Positions 1 to 5,120 of a DNA stretch of 5,120 nucleotides are shown piece after piece. Source of the stretch: Methylobacteriaceae bacterium (GTDB lineage Bacteria; Pseudomonadota; Alphaproteobacteria; Rhizobiales; Beijerinckiaceae); NCBI GenBank assembly GCA_019247255.1, contig JAFAPJ010000028.1, positions 1-5,120 on the forward strand, read 5' to 3'. Position numbers and translations under genes: made by a program. The notes beneath the pieces are model-generated. The model did not search any database. It saw nothing but the letters and a program-made list of their open reading frames with translations, and was not told where the DNA came from. The stretch's first letter is position 1. Each line of letters starts with the position of its first letter.

Positions 1-1
1 T

Positions 2-73
2 GAGGGAAACTACGCGACGGTGTCGAAGGACCCCAGGGTCGTCGAGGCCTATATCGGAGCCGGCCATGCTTGA
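2..73 (+). CDS. livG: LivG-type ABC transporter ATP-binding protein, C-terminal end only (partial)
   Basis: Only the last 23 codons and the TGA stop of this gene are in the window; the frame is open from the left edge. The peptide ends EGNYATVSKDPRVVEAYIGAGHA. The 'DPRVVEAYIG' stretch is the conserved C-terminal tail of LivG-family ATPases (the BCA_ABC_TP_C type extension, which follows the ABC domain in the branched-chain amino acid transporter family). The stop overlaps the start of livF by 8 bases (66-73), the usual translational coupling of the two ATPases. By family knowledge LivG would pair with LivF as the cytoplasmic nucleotide-binding heterodimer of the importer. None of its catalytic motifs are visible here, so the assignment rests on the tail motif and on position. 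Confidence 0.85.
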   Translation, partial: EGNYATVSKDPRVVEAYIGAGHA

Positions 74-821
74 GAGCGCCACGGCTCCCGTCTCCGCGCG
101 CCATGCCGCTGCGCCCGGAAAGGCTCCGCTGCTCGCGGTCCGTGATCTCGAGGCCTGGTACGGCGAGAGTCATGTCCTGCACGGCGTGACGTTCGACGTC
201 GGCGAGGGCGAGGTCGTCACGCTGCTCGGCCGGAACGGCGCCGGCAAGACCACGACGCTGAAATCCATCATCGGCATCATGGGCCGCCGGAAGGGGTCCA
301 TCGCCTATGACGGCACGGAAACGATCGGGCTCGCCTCGCGCAACATCGCGCGCCTCGGCATCGGCTACGTGCCGGAGGAGCGCGGCATCTTCGCGAGCCT
401 CTCGGTCTACGAGAACCTGACGCTGCCGCCGCAGATCAAGCCGGGCGGCATGCCGGTCGATCAGATCTACGAGCTCTTCCCGAACCTGAAGGAGCGCTCG
501 GGCAGCCAGGGCACGAAGCTCTCGGGCGGCGAGCAGCAGATGCTCGCGATCGGCCGCATCCTGCGCACGGGCGCGAAGCTCCTCCTCCTCGACGAGCCAA
601 CGGAGGGTCTCGCCCCGGTCATCGTGCAGCAGATCGGTCGCACGATCGAGCGGCTCAAGAGCGAGGGCTACACGATCATCCTCGTGGAGCAGAACTTCCG
701 GTTCGCGCAGACCGTCGCGGACCGGCATTACGTGGTCGAGCAGGGGCGCGTGATCGACATGATCCCGAACGCCGAGCTCGACGCGAATATCGACAAGCTG
801 CACGGCTACCTCGGAGTCTAA
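66..821 (+). CDS. livF: LivF-type branched-chain amino acid ABC transporter ATP-binding protein
   Basis: This is a 251-residue cytoplasmic ATPase subunit of a HAAT-family importer, forming a heterodimer with LivG and driving LivH-LivM. A single ABC domain starts near residue 22. Visible motifs are Walker A GRNGAGKTT (55-63, Lys61), a Q-loop region YVPEERGIF (101-109) with Glu104 where many ABC proteins have Gln, signature LSGGEQQ (152-158), Walker B LLLLDE (172-177, catalytic Glu177), and a switch region LVEQN (206-210) with Gln209 in place of the usual His. As I recall, VPE and VEQN are common in LivF proteins, so they support LivF rather than decay. The start is supported by GGAG at 56-59, six bases before the ATG; it gives an N-terminal extension of about 20 residues, rich in Ala and Pro, compared with usual LivF. 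No better in-frame start is visible. The length is otherwise normal. Confidence 0.96.
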   Translation: MLESATAPVSARHAAAPGKAPLLAVRDLEAWYGESHVLHGVTFDVGEGEVVTLLGRNGAGKTTTLKSIIGIMGRRKGSIAYDGTETIGLASRNIARLGIGYVPEERGIFASLSVYENLTLPPQIKPGGMPVDQIYELFPNLKERSGSQGTKLSGGEQQMLAIGRILRTGAKLLLLDEPTEGLAPVIVQQIGRTIERLKSEGYTIILVEQNFRFAQTVADRHYVVEQGRVIDMIPNAELDANIDKLHGYLGV

Positions 822-860
822 GCAGCGGCCACGGTCGGGAAACGCCAAGGAACCAAGAAC

Positions 861-868
861 AGGGAGGG
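861..868 (+). promoter_or_regulatory. Strong ribosome binding site of binding protein 1
   Basis: AGGGAGGG lies four bases before the ATG at 873, and its GGAGG core lies five bases before it. It is the best Shine-Dalgarno match of the cluster and fixes the start of the first binding protein. It fits the high expression expected of a periplasmic receptor compared with its membrane partners. Confidence 0.75.
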
Positions 869-872
869 CATC

Positions 873-2072
873 ATGAAACGATGGGGTTACGGGGTCGCCG
901 CTGTGCTCGCTCTCGCGGCGGGAGCGGCGCAGGCGCAGGTCGCGGTGAAGCTCGGCGTGCTCAACGATCCGTCGGGCGTCTATTCGGACATCGGCGGGCG
1001 CGGGTCGGTCGTCGCGGCCGAGATGGCGGTCGAGGATTTCAAGGCCGCCAGCAAGGGCATCAAGGCCGAGGTCGTCTCGGCCGACCATCAGAACAAGCCC
1101 GATATCGGGGCGGCGATCGCGCGGCGCTGGTACGATCAGGACGGCGTCGACGTCATCCTCGACGTGCCGACCTCCTCGGTCGCGCTCGCCGTGAACCAGG
1201 TGACGCGCGAGAAGAACAAGATCTTCCTCAATTCCGGTGCCGCGACCTCTGACCTCACCGGCGCGCAATGCTCGCCGAACACGATCCATTGGGTCTACGA
1301 CACGGTGCAGCTCGCCAACGTCACGGGCGGCGCGATGGTGCGCCAGGGCGGCGACAGCTGGTTCTTCCTCACCGCCGATTACGCCTTCGGCCACGCGCTC
1401 GAGCGCGACACGACCGCCGTCATCCAGAAAAACGGCGGCAAGGTGATCGGCTCGGTCAAGACGCCGTTCCCGAGCAACGACTTCTCGTCCTTCATCCTTC
1501 AGGCCCAGGCCTCGAAGGCGAACGTGATCGGGCTCGCGAACGCGGGCGGCGACACGGTCAACTCGATCAAGCAGGCGTCCGAGTTCGGCGTGACGCAAGG
1601 CGGGCAGAAGCTCGCCGGGCTCCTCATGTTCATCAACGACGTGAAGGCCTTGGGGCTGAAGACCGCGCAGGGCCTCGTCTTCAGCGAGACCTTCTACTGG
1701 GACGACAACGACGACACGCGCGCCTGGTCGAAGCGCTTCCTCGAGCGCGCGGGCCGCATGCCGAACATGACCAATGCGGGCGTCTATTCGAGCGTGCTGC
1801 ACTACCTGAAGGCCGTGGAGGCCGAGAAGAGCAAGGACGCCGGCAAGGTCCTGGCCCGCATGAAGGCGACGCCGACGGACGACCCGCTCTTCGGCAAGGG
1901 CTCCATCCGGCCGGACGGGCGCAAGATGCACGACGCGCTGCTTCTCGAGGTGAAGAAGCCCGAGGATTCGAAGGGCGAGTGGGACCTCGCCAAGGTCCTG
2001 GCGCGGGTCCCGGGCGACCAGGCCTTCCGGCCGCTCTCCGAGAGCCCATGCCCGCTCGTCAACAAGAGCTGA
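873..2072 (+). CDS. Periplasmic substrate-binding protein 1 of branched-chain amino acid type ABC importer
   Basis: This 399-residue exported receptor has a type I periplasmic binding fold (Peripla_BP_6 / LivK-like family). The N-terminus is a typical signal peptide: MKR, a hydrophobic Ala/Leu core, and an AQA|QV signal peptidase I site after residue 21. The mature protein opens with VKLGVLNDPSGVY, the first beta strand and loop of the fold. The NSGAATSDLTG segment (120-130) matches the position of the Ser/Ala/Thr ligand loop of LivJ-like proteins. FFLTADYAFGHA and IGLANAGGDT follow the usual order of the second lobe. Its only two cysteines are Cys133 and Cys393. It is about 65% identical to the next gene by hand alignment. 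It differs from it at likely pocket segments (Arg43, NSGAA at 120-124, GGDTVNS), which suggests another ligand or affinity. The ligand cannot be named; amino acids, amides, urea and aromatic acids are all possible for this family. Confidence 0.94.
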   Translation: MKRWGYGVAAVLALAAGAAQAQVAVKLGVLNDPSGVYSDIGGRGSVVAAEMAVEDFKAASKGIKAEVVSADHQNKPDIGAAIARRWYDQDGVDVILDVPTSSVALAVNQVTREKNKIFLNSGAATSDLTGAQCSPNTIHWVYDTVQLANVTGGAMVRQGGDSWFFLTADYAFGHALERDTTAVIQKNGGKVIGSVKTPFPSNDFSSFILQAQASKANVIGLANAGGDTVNSIKQASEFGVTQGGQKLAGLLMFINDVKALGLKTAQGLVFSETFYWDDNDDTRAWSKRFLERAGRMPNMTNAGVYSSVLHYLKAVEAEKSKDAGKVLARMKATPTDDPLFGKGSIRPDGRKMHDALLLEVKKPEDSKGEWDLAKVLARVPGDQAFRPLSESPCPLVNKS

Positions 2073-2097
2073 TCGCGGCCGCGCAGGGGGACGCCAA

Positions 2098-2116
2098 GCC
2101 GGGCCTCGCGCCCGGC
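2098..2116 (+). promoter_or_regulatory. GC hairpin 1 in the spacer between the two binding protein genes
   Basis: GCCGGGC (2098-2104) and GCCCGGC (2110-2116) form a perfect 7-base-pair stem with a five-base loop, 25 bases after the stop of the first receptor gene. No T-run follows, so it is not a classical intrinsic terminator. By inference it could protect the upstream message from 3' exonucleases, or attenuate. Confidence 0.5.
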
Positions 2117-2129
2117 ATCAACCAGAACA

Positions 2130-2148
2130 GGGCGGCGGACAGCCGCCC
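2130..2148 (+). promoter_or_regulatory. GC hairpin 2 in the spacer between the two binding protein genes
   Basis: GGGCGGC (2130-2136) and GCCGCCC (2142-2148) form a second perfect 7-base-pair stem with a five-base loop, 13 bases after the first hairpin. It ends just before the AAGGA ribosome binding site (2156-2160) of the second receptor, which stays unpaired in this fold. The role is inferred: message stability or tuning of the SBP1 to SBP2 ratio. Confidence 0.5.
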
Positions 2149-2166
2149 CAACGCCAAGGACAGGTC

Positions 2167-3372
2167 ATGAGAACATTCGCATTGCTCGCCGGCGCGGCGC
2201 TCGCGCTCGTCACGGCCTCCGCGGCCGAGGCGCAGGTCTCGGTCAAGCTCGGCATCCTCAACGACATGTCGAGCCTCTACGCCGACATCTCCGGTCCCGG
2301 CTCGGTGGTCGCGGCACGCATGGCGGTCGAGGACTTCAAGGCGGCCGAGAAGGGCCTCAAGGTCGACATCGTCCAGGCCGACCACCAGAACAAGCCGGAT
2401 GTCGGCTCCTCCATCGCCCGGCAATGGTACGACCAGGACGGCGTCGACGTGATCTTCGACGTCACGACCTCCTCGGTCGCGCTCGCGGTGAGCGAGGTGA
2501 CGCGCGAGAAGAACAAGATCTTCATGATCTCGGGCGGCGGCACGTCCGACCTCACGGGCGCCAAATGCACGCCGAACAACGTGCACTGGACCTACGACAC
2601 TTGGGCGCTCGCGAACGGCACCGGGACGGCGCTGACCCGCCAGGGCAAGAAGACCTGGTACTTCCTCACGGCCGATTACGCCTTCGGGGCCGCGCTCGAT
2701 CGCGACACGTCGGAGGCCGTGAAGAAGGCGGGCGGGCAGGTCCTCGGCTCGGTGAAGCACCCGCTGAACAGCCCCGACTTCTCGTCCTACCTCCTCCAGG
2801 CGCAGGGCTCGAAGGCGCAGGTGATCGGGCTCGCGAATGCGGGCGCGGACACCACGAACGCCATCAAGCAGGCGGGCGAGTTCGGCATCACCCAGAGCGG
2901 GCAGGCGTTGGCCGGCCTCCTCGTGTTCGCGTCCGACGTCAAGGCGCTCGGTCTGCAGGCCGCGCAGGGTCTCGTCCTGACCGAGGCCTTCTACTGGGAC
3001 CAGAACGACCAGACCCGCGAGTTCTCCAAGCGCTTCGCCGCGAAGTTCGACGGCAAGATGCCGACGAGCTCACAGGCCGGCGTCTACGGGAGCGTGCTCG
3101 CCTACCTGCAGACGGTCGCGGCGCTGAAATCGAAGGACTCGGCCGCCGTCATGGGCAAGATGAAGTCGACGACCTTCGAGGACCCGCTCATGGGCAAGGT
3201 CACGATCCGGCAGGACGGCCGGGCGATCCACCCCATGTATCTCTTCGAGGTGAAGAAGCCGGCCGAATCGAAGAGCCCGTGGGACATGTACAAGACGCTC
3301 GCCACCATCCCGGCCGAGGAAGCCTTCCGGCCGCTCGCCGATGGCGGCTGCCCGCTCGTCAACAAGAGCTGA
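2167..3372 (+). CDS. Periplasmic substrate-binding protein 2, tandem paralogue of protein 1
   Basis: This 401-residue exported receptor has the same type I periplasmic binding fold (Peripla_BP_6 / LivK-like). The signal peptide is MRTFALLAG plus an Ala/Leu core, with an AEA|QV cleavage site after residue 22. The start is set by AAGGA (2156-2160), six bases before the ATG. The mature protein aligns with the preceding gene end to end with a single one-residue gap near residue 290, at about 65% identity, with an identical C-terminal CPLVNKS. The only cysteines, Cys134 and Cys395, match those of protein 1. The ligand-loop segment reads ISGGGTSDLTG (121-131) instead of NSGAATSDLTG, and the first loop has GPGSV where protein 1 has GRGSV. 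It presumably delivers to the same LivHM-GF complex. The 94-base spacer and conserved frame point to tandem duplication followed by divergence. The substrate is unknown. Confidence 0.94.
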   Translation: MRTFALLAGAALALVTASAAEAQVSVKLGILNDMSSLYADISGPGSVVAARMAVEDFKAAEKGLKVDIVQADHQNKPDVGSSIARQWYDQDGVDVIFDVTTSSVALAVSEVTREKNKIFMISGGGTSDLTGAKCTPNNVHWTYDTWALANGTGTALTRQGKKTWYFLTADYAFGAALDRDTSEAVKKAGGQVLGSVKHPLNSPDFSSYLLQAQGSKAQVIGLANAGADTTNAIKQAGEFGITQSGQALAGLLVFASDVKALGLQAAQGLVLTEAFYWDQNDQTREFSKRFAAKFDGKMPTSSQAGVYGSVLAYLQTVAALKSKDSAAVMGKMKSTTFEDPLMGKVTIRQDGRAIHPMYLFEVKKPAESKSPWDMYKTLATIPAEEAFRPLADGGCPLVNKS

Positions 3373-3383
3373 CCCTCGCGTCC

Positions 3384-3399
3384 CCCCGCTCCGGCGGGG
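3384..3399 (+). promoter_or_regulatory. Hairpin A with UNCG-type tetraloop
   Basis: CCCCGC (3384-3389) and GCGGGG (3394-3399) form a 6-base-pair stem closing a TCCG loop through a C-G pair. In RNA this is C(UCCG)G, a member of the exceptionally stable UNCG tetraloop class. It begins 12 bases after the stop of the second receptor, a good place to block 3'-to-5' RNA decay. Confidence 0.5.
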
Positions 3400-3407
3400 A
3401 GACCGCA

Positions 3408-3436
3408 CGCGTCGCGGCGTCAGGCGCCGCGATGCG
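3408..3436 (+). promoter_or_regulatory. Hairpin B, 12-base-pair stem
   Basis: CGCGTCGCGGCG (3408-3419) pairs with 3425-3436 (CGCCGCGATGCG). All positions are Watson-Crick except one G-T (G-U in RNA) pair at 3411/3433; the loop is TCAGG. This is the longest stem in the window. No T-run follows it. Confidence 0.55.
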
Positions 3437-3454
3437 CGACCATCCTCTCGAACC

Positions 3455-3481
3455 GCCCCTCCCGGTCCGGGAGGGGCATTT
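3455..3481 (+). terminator. Hairpin C, possible leaky intrinsic terminator or attenuator
   Basis: GCCCCTCCCG (3455-3464) and CGGGAGGGGC (3468-3477) form a perfect 10-base-pair stem around a three-base loop (or nine pairs with a five-base loop). ATTTGT follows directly. The T-tract is short and broken, so full termination is doubtful, and livH just downstream has no visible promoter of its own. Partial read-through that lowers permease transcript is the best reading. Confidence 0.4.
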
Positions 3482-3502
3482 GTCCCGAGGTAGCGCGACC
3501 GC

Positions 3503-4390
3503 ATGTTCACCATCTTCGGCGTTCCCTCCGCCGCCCTGTTCGGCCAGCTCCTCCTCGGGCTCATCAACGGGTCCTTCTACGCGATCCTGAGCCTCGGCCT
3601 CGCGGTGATCTTCGGGCTCCTGAACATCATCAACTTCACTCACGGCGCCCAATACATGATGGGCGCCTTCGTCGCCTGGATGTCGCTGACCTACCTCGGC
3701 ATCGGCTATTGGTGGGCGCTTCTCCTGGCGCCGATCGTCGTGGGCGCCTTCGGGGTCCTGCTGGAGCGGGTTCTGATCCGGCGGCTCTACGATCTCGACC
3801 ACCTCTACGGCCTGCTTCTCACCTTCGGGCTCGCCCTCATCATCCAGGGCCTGTTCCGCAACCAGTACGGCGTCTCCGGCCTGCCTTACGGCATCCCGCG
3901 CGAGCTGACGGGCGGGCAGAATCTCGGCTTCATGTTCCTGCCGAACTATCGGGGCTGGGTGATCGTCGCGTCGCTCATCGTCTGCCTGTTCACCTGGTTC
4001 GTGATCGAGACGACGAAGCTCGGCGCCTATCTCAGGGCCGCGACCGAGAACCCGACCCTGGTCCAGGCCTTCGGGGTCAACGTGCCGCTCCTCATCACGC
4101 TGACCTACGGCTTCGGGGTCGGGCTCGCGGCGCTGGCCGGGGTGCTCGCGGCGCCGATCTATTCCGTGAACCCTAACATGGGCGCCGACCTCATCATCGT
4201 GGTCTTCGCCGTCGTGGTGATCGGCGGGATGGGCTCCATCCTCGGCTCCGTCATCACCGGCTTCGGGCTCGGCCTAGTCGAGGGCCTGACCAAGGTCTTC
4301 TATCCGGAGGCCTCCGCCACCGTCATCTTCGTCATCATGGTGCTGGTGCTGCTCGTGAAGCCCGCCGGCCTGTTCGGAAGGACCGCGTAA
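3503..4390 (+). CDS. livH: LivH-type branched-chain amino acid ABC transporter permease
   Basis: This 295-residue inner-membrane protein is one of the two permease subunits forming the translocation path (BPD_transp_2 family). It is strongly hydrophobic with about eight membrane segments. Family hallmarks are GLAVIFGLLNIINFTHGAQYMMGAF (split here as 32-43 and 44-56; NFTHG at 44-48), the cytoplasmic coupling loop TKLGAYLRAATENPTLVQ (171-188) that contacts the ATPases, GGMGSILGSVITG (241-253), and the C-terminal KPAGLFGRTA. The length is normal. An in-frame TAG at 3491-3493 rules out a longer start. The ATG at 3503 has only a GAGG (3487-3490), 12 bases upstream, a weak and distant ribosome site. 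With the hairpin spacer before it, this suggests lower expression than the receptors. Its 3' end carries the ribosome binding site of livM. Confidence 0.96.
   Translation: MFTIFGVPSAALFGQLLLGLINGSFYAILSLGLAVIFGLLNIINFTHGAQYMMGAFVAWMSLTYLGIGYWWALLLAPIVVGAFGVLLERVLIRRLYDLDHLYGLLLTFGLALIIQGLFRNQYGVSGLPYGIPRELTGGQNLGFMFLPNYRGWVIVASLIVCLFTWFVIETTKLGAYLRAATENPTLVQAFGVNVPLLITLTYGFGVGLAALAGVLAAPIYSVNPNMGADLIIVVFAVVVIGGMGSILGSVITGFGLGLVEGLTKVFYPEASATVIFVIMVLVLLVKPAGLFGRTA
4376..4382 (+). promoter_or_regulatory. livM ribosome binding site inside the 3' end of livH
   Basis: GGAAGGA lies within the last codons of livH, nine bases before the ATG at 4392. It decides the livM start over the in-frame ATG at 4407, which has no comparable site. 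It makes translational coupling of the two permeases likely. Confidence 0.7.
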
Positions 4391-4391
4391 C

Positions 4392-5120
4392 ATGGCGAAC
4401 GGGACCATGGTGGCCGGCGGCGCGCCGATCGACGCGCCGATCGGGGCCGCGATCCACGAGCCGAAGGGCACGACCGCGCTTCACCGCAACATCATGATCG
4501 GGCTCGCCGGACTGCTCATCGTCGCGCCCTTCCTGCTCTACCCCGTCTTCCTGATGAAGGTCCTGTGCTTCGCGCTCTTCGCGCTCGCCTTCAACCTTCT
4601 TCTCGGCTACGGCGGCCTCCTGTCCTTCGGCCACGCCGCGTATTTCGGCATGGCGAGCTACATCTCGGCCTATTCGGCCAAGGTGTGGGGCATGCCGCCC
4701 GAGATCGCGATCCTGCTCGGCACGCTCGTCGCGGCGATCCTCGGCCTCGTCTTCGGGGCGCTCGCGATCCGGCGGCAGGGCATCTACTTCGCGATGATCA
4801 CGCTGGCGCTTGCCCAGATGGTGTACTTCTTCTCCGTCCAGGCGAAGTTCAAGGGCGGCGAGGACGGCATCCAGGCGGTGCCGCGCGGCAACCTCTTCGG
4901 CCTGCTCCATCTCGCCGACGACCGGACGCTCTACTACGTGGTCGCGGCGATCTTCTTCATCGGCCTCCTTCTCATATATCGGATCATTCATTCGCCGTTC
5001 GGGCAGGTGCTGAAGGCCATCCGGGACAACGAGCCGCGCGCGATCTCGCTCGGCTACCGGGTGAACCAGTACAAGCTCGCGATCTTCGTGCTCTCGACGA
5101 CGCTCGCCGGCCTCGCGGGC
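4392..5120 (+). CDS. livM: LivM-type branched-chain amino acid ABC transporter permease (partial, runs off the right edge)
   Basis: This is the second permease subunit, dimerising with LivH. The frame is open for exactly 243 codons to the window edge; perhaps a quarter to a third of a usual LivM is missing. The first 31 residues are hydrophilic, with a small APID/APIG repeat, then membrane segments begin. Family motifs seen: NLLLGYGGLLSFGHAAYFGMA (two parts, 68-77 and 78-88, with SFGHA at 78-82), GIYFAMITLALAQMVYF (130-146), KGGEDGI (154-160), and the coupling loop SPFGQVLKAIRDNEPRAISLGY (201-222, with RDNEP at 211-215), which docks on the ATPases. The cut-off at LSTTLAGLAG is the usual start of the next helix. 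The gene starts one base after the livH stop. Confidence 0.95.
   Translation, partial: MANGTMVAGGAPIDAPIGAAIHEPKGTTALHRNIMIGLAGLLIVAPFLLYPVFLMKVLCFALFALAFNLLLGYGGLLSFGHAAYFGMASYISAYSAKVWGMPPEIAILLGTLVAAILGLVFGALAIRRQGIYFAMITLALAQMVYFFSVQAKFKGGEDGIQAVPRGNLFGLLHLADDRTLYYVVAAIFFIGLLLIYRIIHSPFGQVLKAIRDNEPRAISLGYRVNQYKLAIFVLSTTLAGLAG

Larger units (their letters stand above)
3373..3502 (+). other. 130-base non-coding spacer packed with three hairpins, before livH
   Basis: This is the longest non-coding stretch in the window. It holds no start-supported reading frame, but three adjacent inverted repeats (3384-3399, 3408-3436, 3455-3477), followed by a weak ribosome binding site for livH. It separates the highly translated receptor genes from the membrane genes. 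The inferred role is partial termination or 3'-end protection that lowers permease expression, as known for malE-malF type spacers in other ABC operons. I see no convincing -35/-10 promoter here. Confidence 0.6.

Noticed and set aside
822..872. Possible promoter in the gap between livF and receptor 1
   Set aside because: The 51-base gap shows only a strong ribosome site. I could not find a credible -35/-10 pair or operator, so read-through from upstream is assumed.
2074..2083. Palindrome CGCGGCCGCG just after the first receptor stop
   Set aside because: It is a short GC palindrome without a loop, expected by chance in this composition. I do not see it as an operator.
1268..2170. 300-codon plus-strand frame overlapping receptor 1
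   Set aside because: It has low-complexity Arg/Ala/Gly composition, lies inside the well-supported receptor gene, and has no start signal. It is a GC-rich frame artefact.
2059..2760. 233-codon minus-strand frame opposite receptor 2
   Set aside because: It has the composition expected of an antisense shadow, with no recognisable motif. It also crosses the structured spacer.
2424..3590. Long alternative-frame plus-strand reading frame (388 codons) across receptor 2 and the hairpin spacer
   Set aside because: It is a shadow of the real gene in GC-rich DNA: Arg/Gly/Pro-rich, no recognisable domain, and no ribosome site. The real frame carries a full signal peptide and binding-protein motifs.
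4407..4409. Alternative livM start at the second in-frame ATG
   Set aside because: The upstream ATG at 4392 has a strong GGAAGGA nine bases before it and sits one base after the livH stop; the second ATG has no comparable site.
4335..4991. 218-codon minus-strand frame opposite livM, highly charged
   Set aside because: The Glu/Arg/Asp-rich sequence is what the antisense of a GC-rich hydrophobic membrane gene produces. No start signal or domain is seen, and livM on the plus strand is certain.

Overview
The window is a single plus-strand gene cluster encoding one complete branched-chain amino acid type ABC importer (HAAT family). Base composition is strongly GC-rich with GC-ending codons throughout. 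The protein flavour, such as the 'DPRVVEAYIG' tail of LivG, the 'SPFG..LKAIRDNEPRAISLGY' loop of LivM and the two roughly 400-residue binding proteins, suggests an alphaproteobacterium, most likely of the Hyphomicrobiales (Methylobacterium-like or Bradyrhizobium-like). I cannot fix the genus from sequence alone.

Layout, left to right: the last 23 codons of livG (ATPase 1); livF (ATPase 2, 66-821), which overlaps livG by 8 bases; a 51-base gap; periplasmic binding protein 1 (873-2072); a 94-base gap with two GC hairpins; periplasmic binding protein 2 (2167-3372), a paralogue of the first at about 65% identity by hand alignment; a 130-base gap with three successive GC hairpins; livH permease (3503-4390); then livM permease (4392 to the window edge), one base after the livH stop. 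There is no RNA gene, mobile element, CRISPR array or other gene, and no clear promoter, so the transcription start probably lies upstream of the window.

How the parts work together: the binding proteins are exported to the periplasm and capture a small solute (amino acid, amide, urea or small aromatic acid type; the true ligand cannot be read from the sequence). They dock on the LivH-LivM membrane dimer, and LivG-LivF hydrolyse ATP to drive import. The order ATPase-ATPase-SBP-SBP-permease-permease, with structured spacers on the SBP side, suggests one membrane engine served by two alternative receptors, and a step-down in expression from receptors to permeases.

This is mostly a recognisable transport operon rather than a new system. 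The parts most worth a second look are the tandem receptor duplication with divergent pocket segments and the hairpin-rich spacers.
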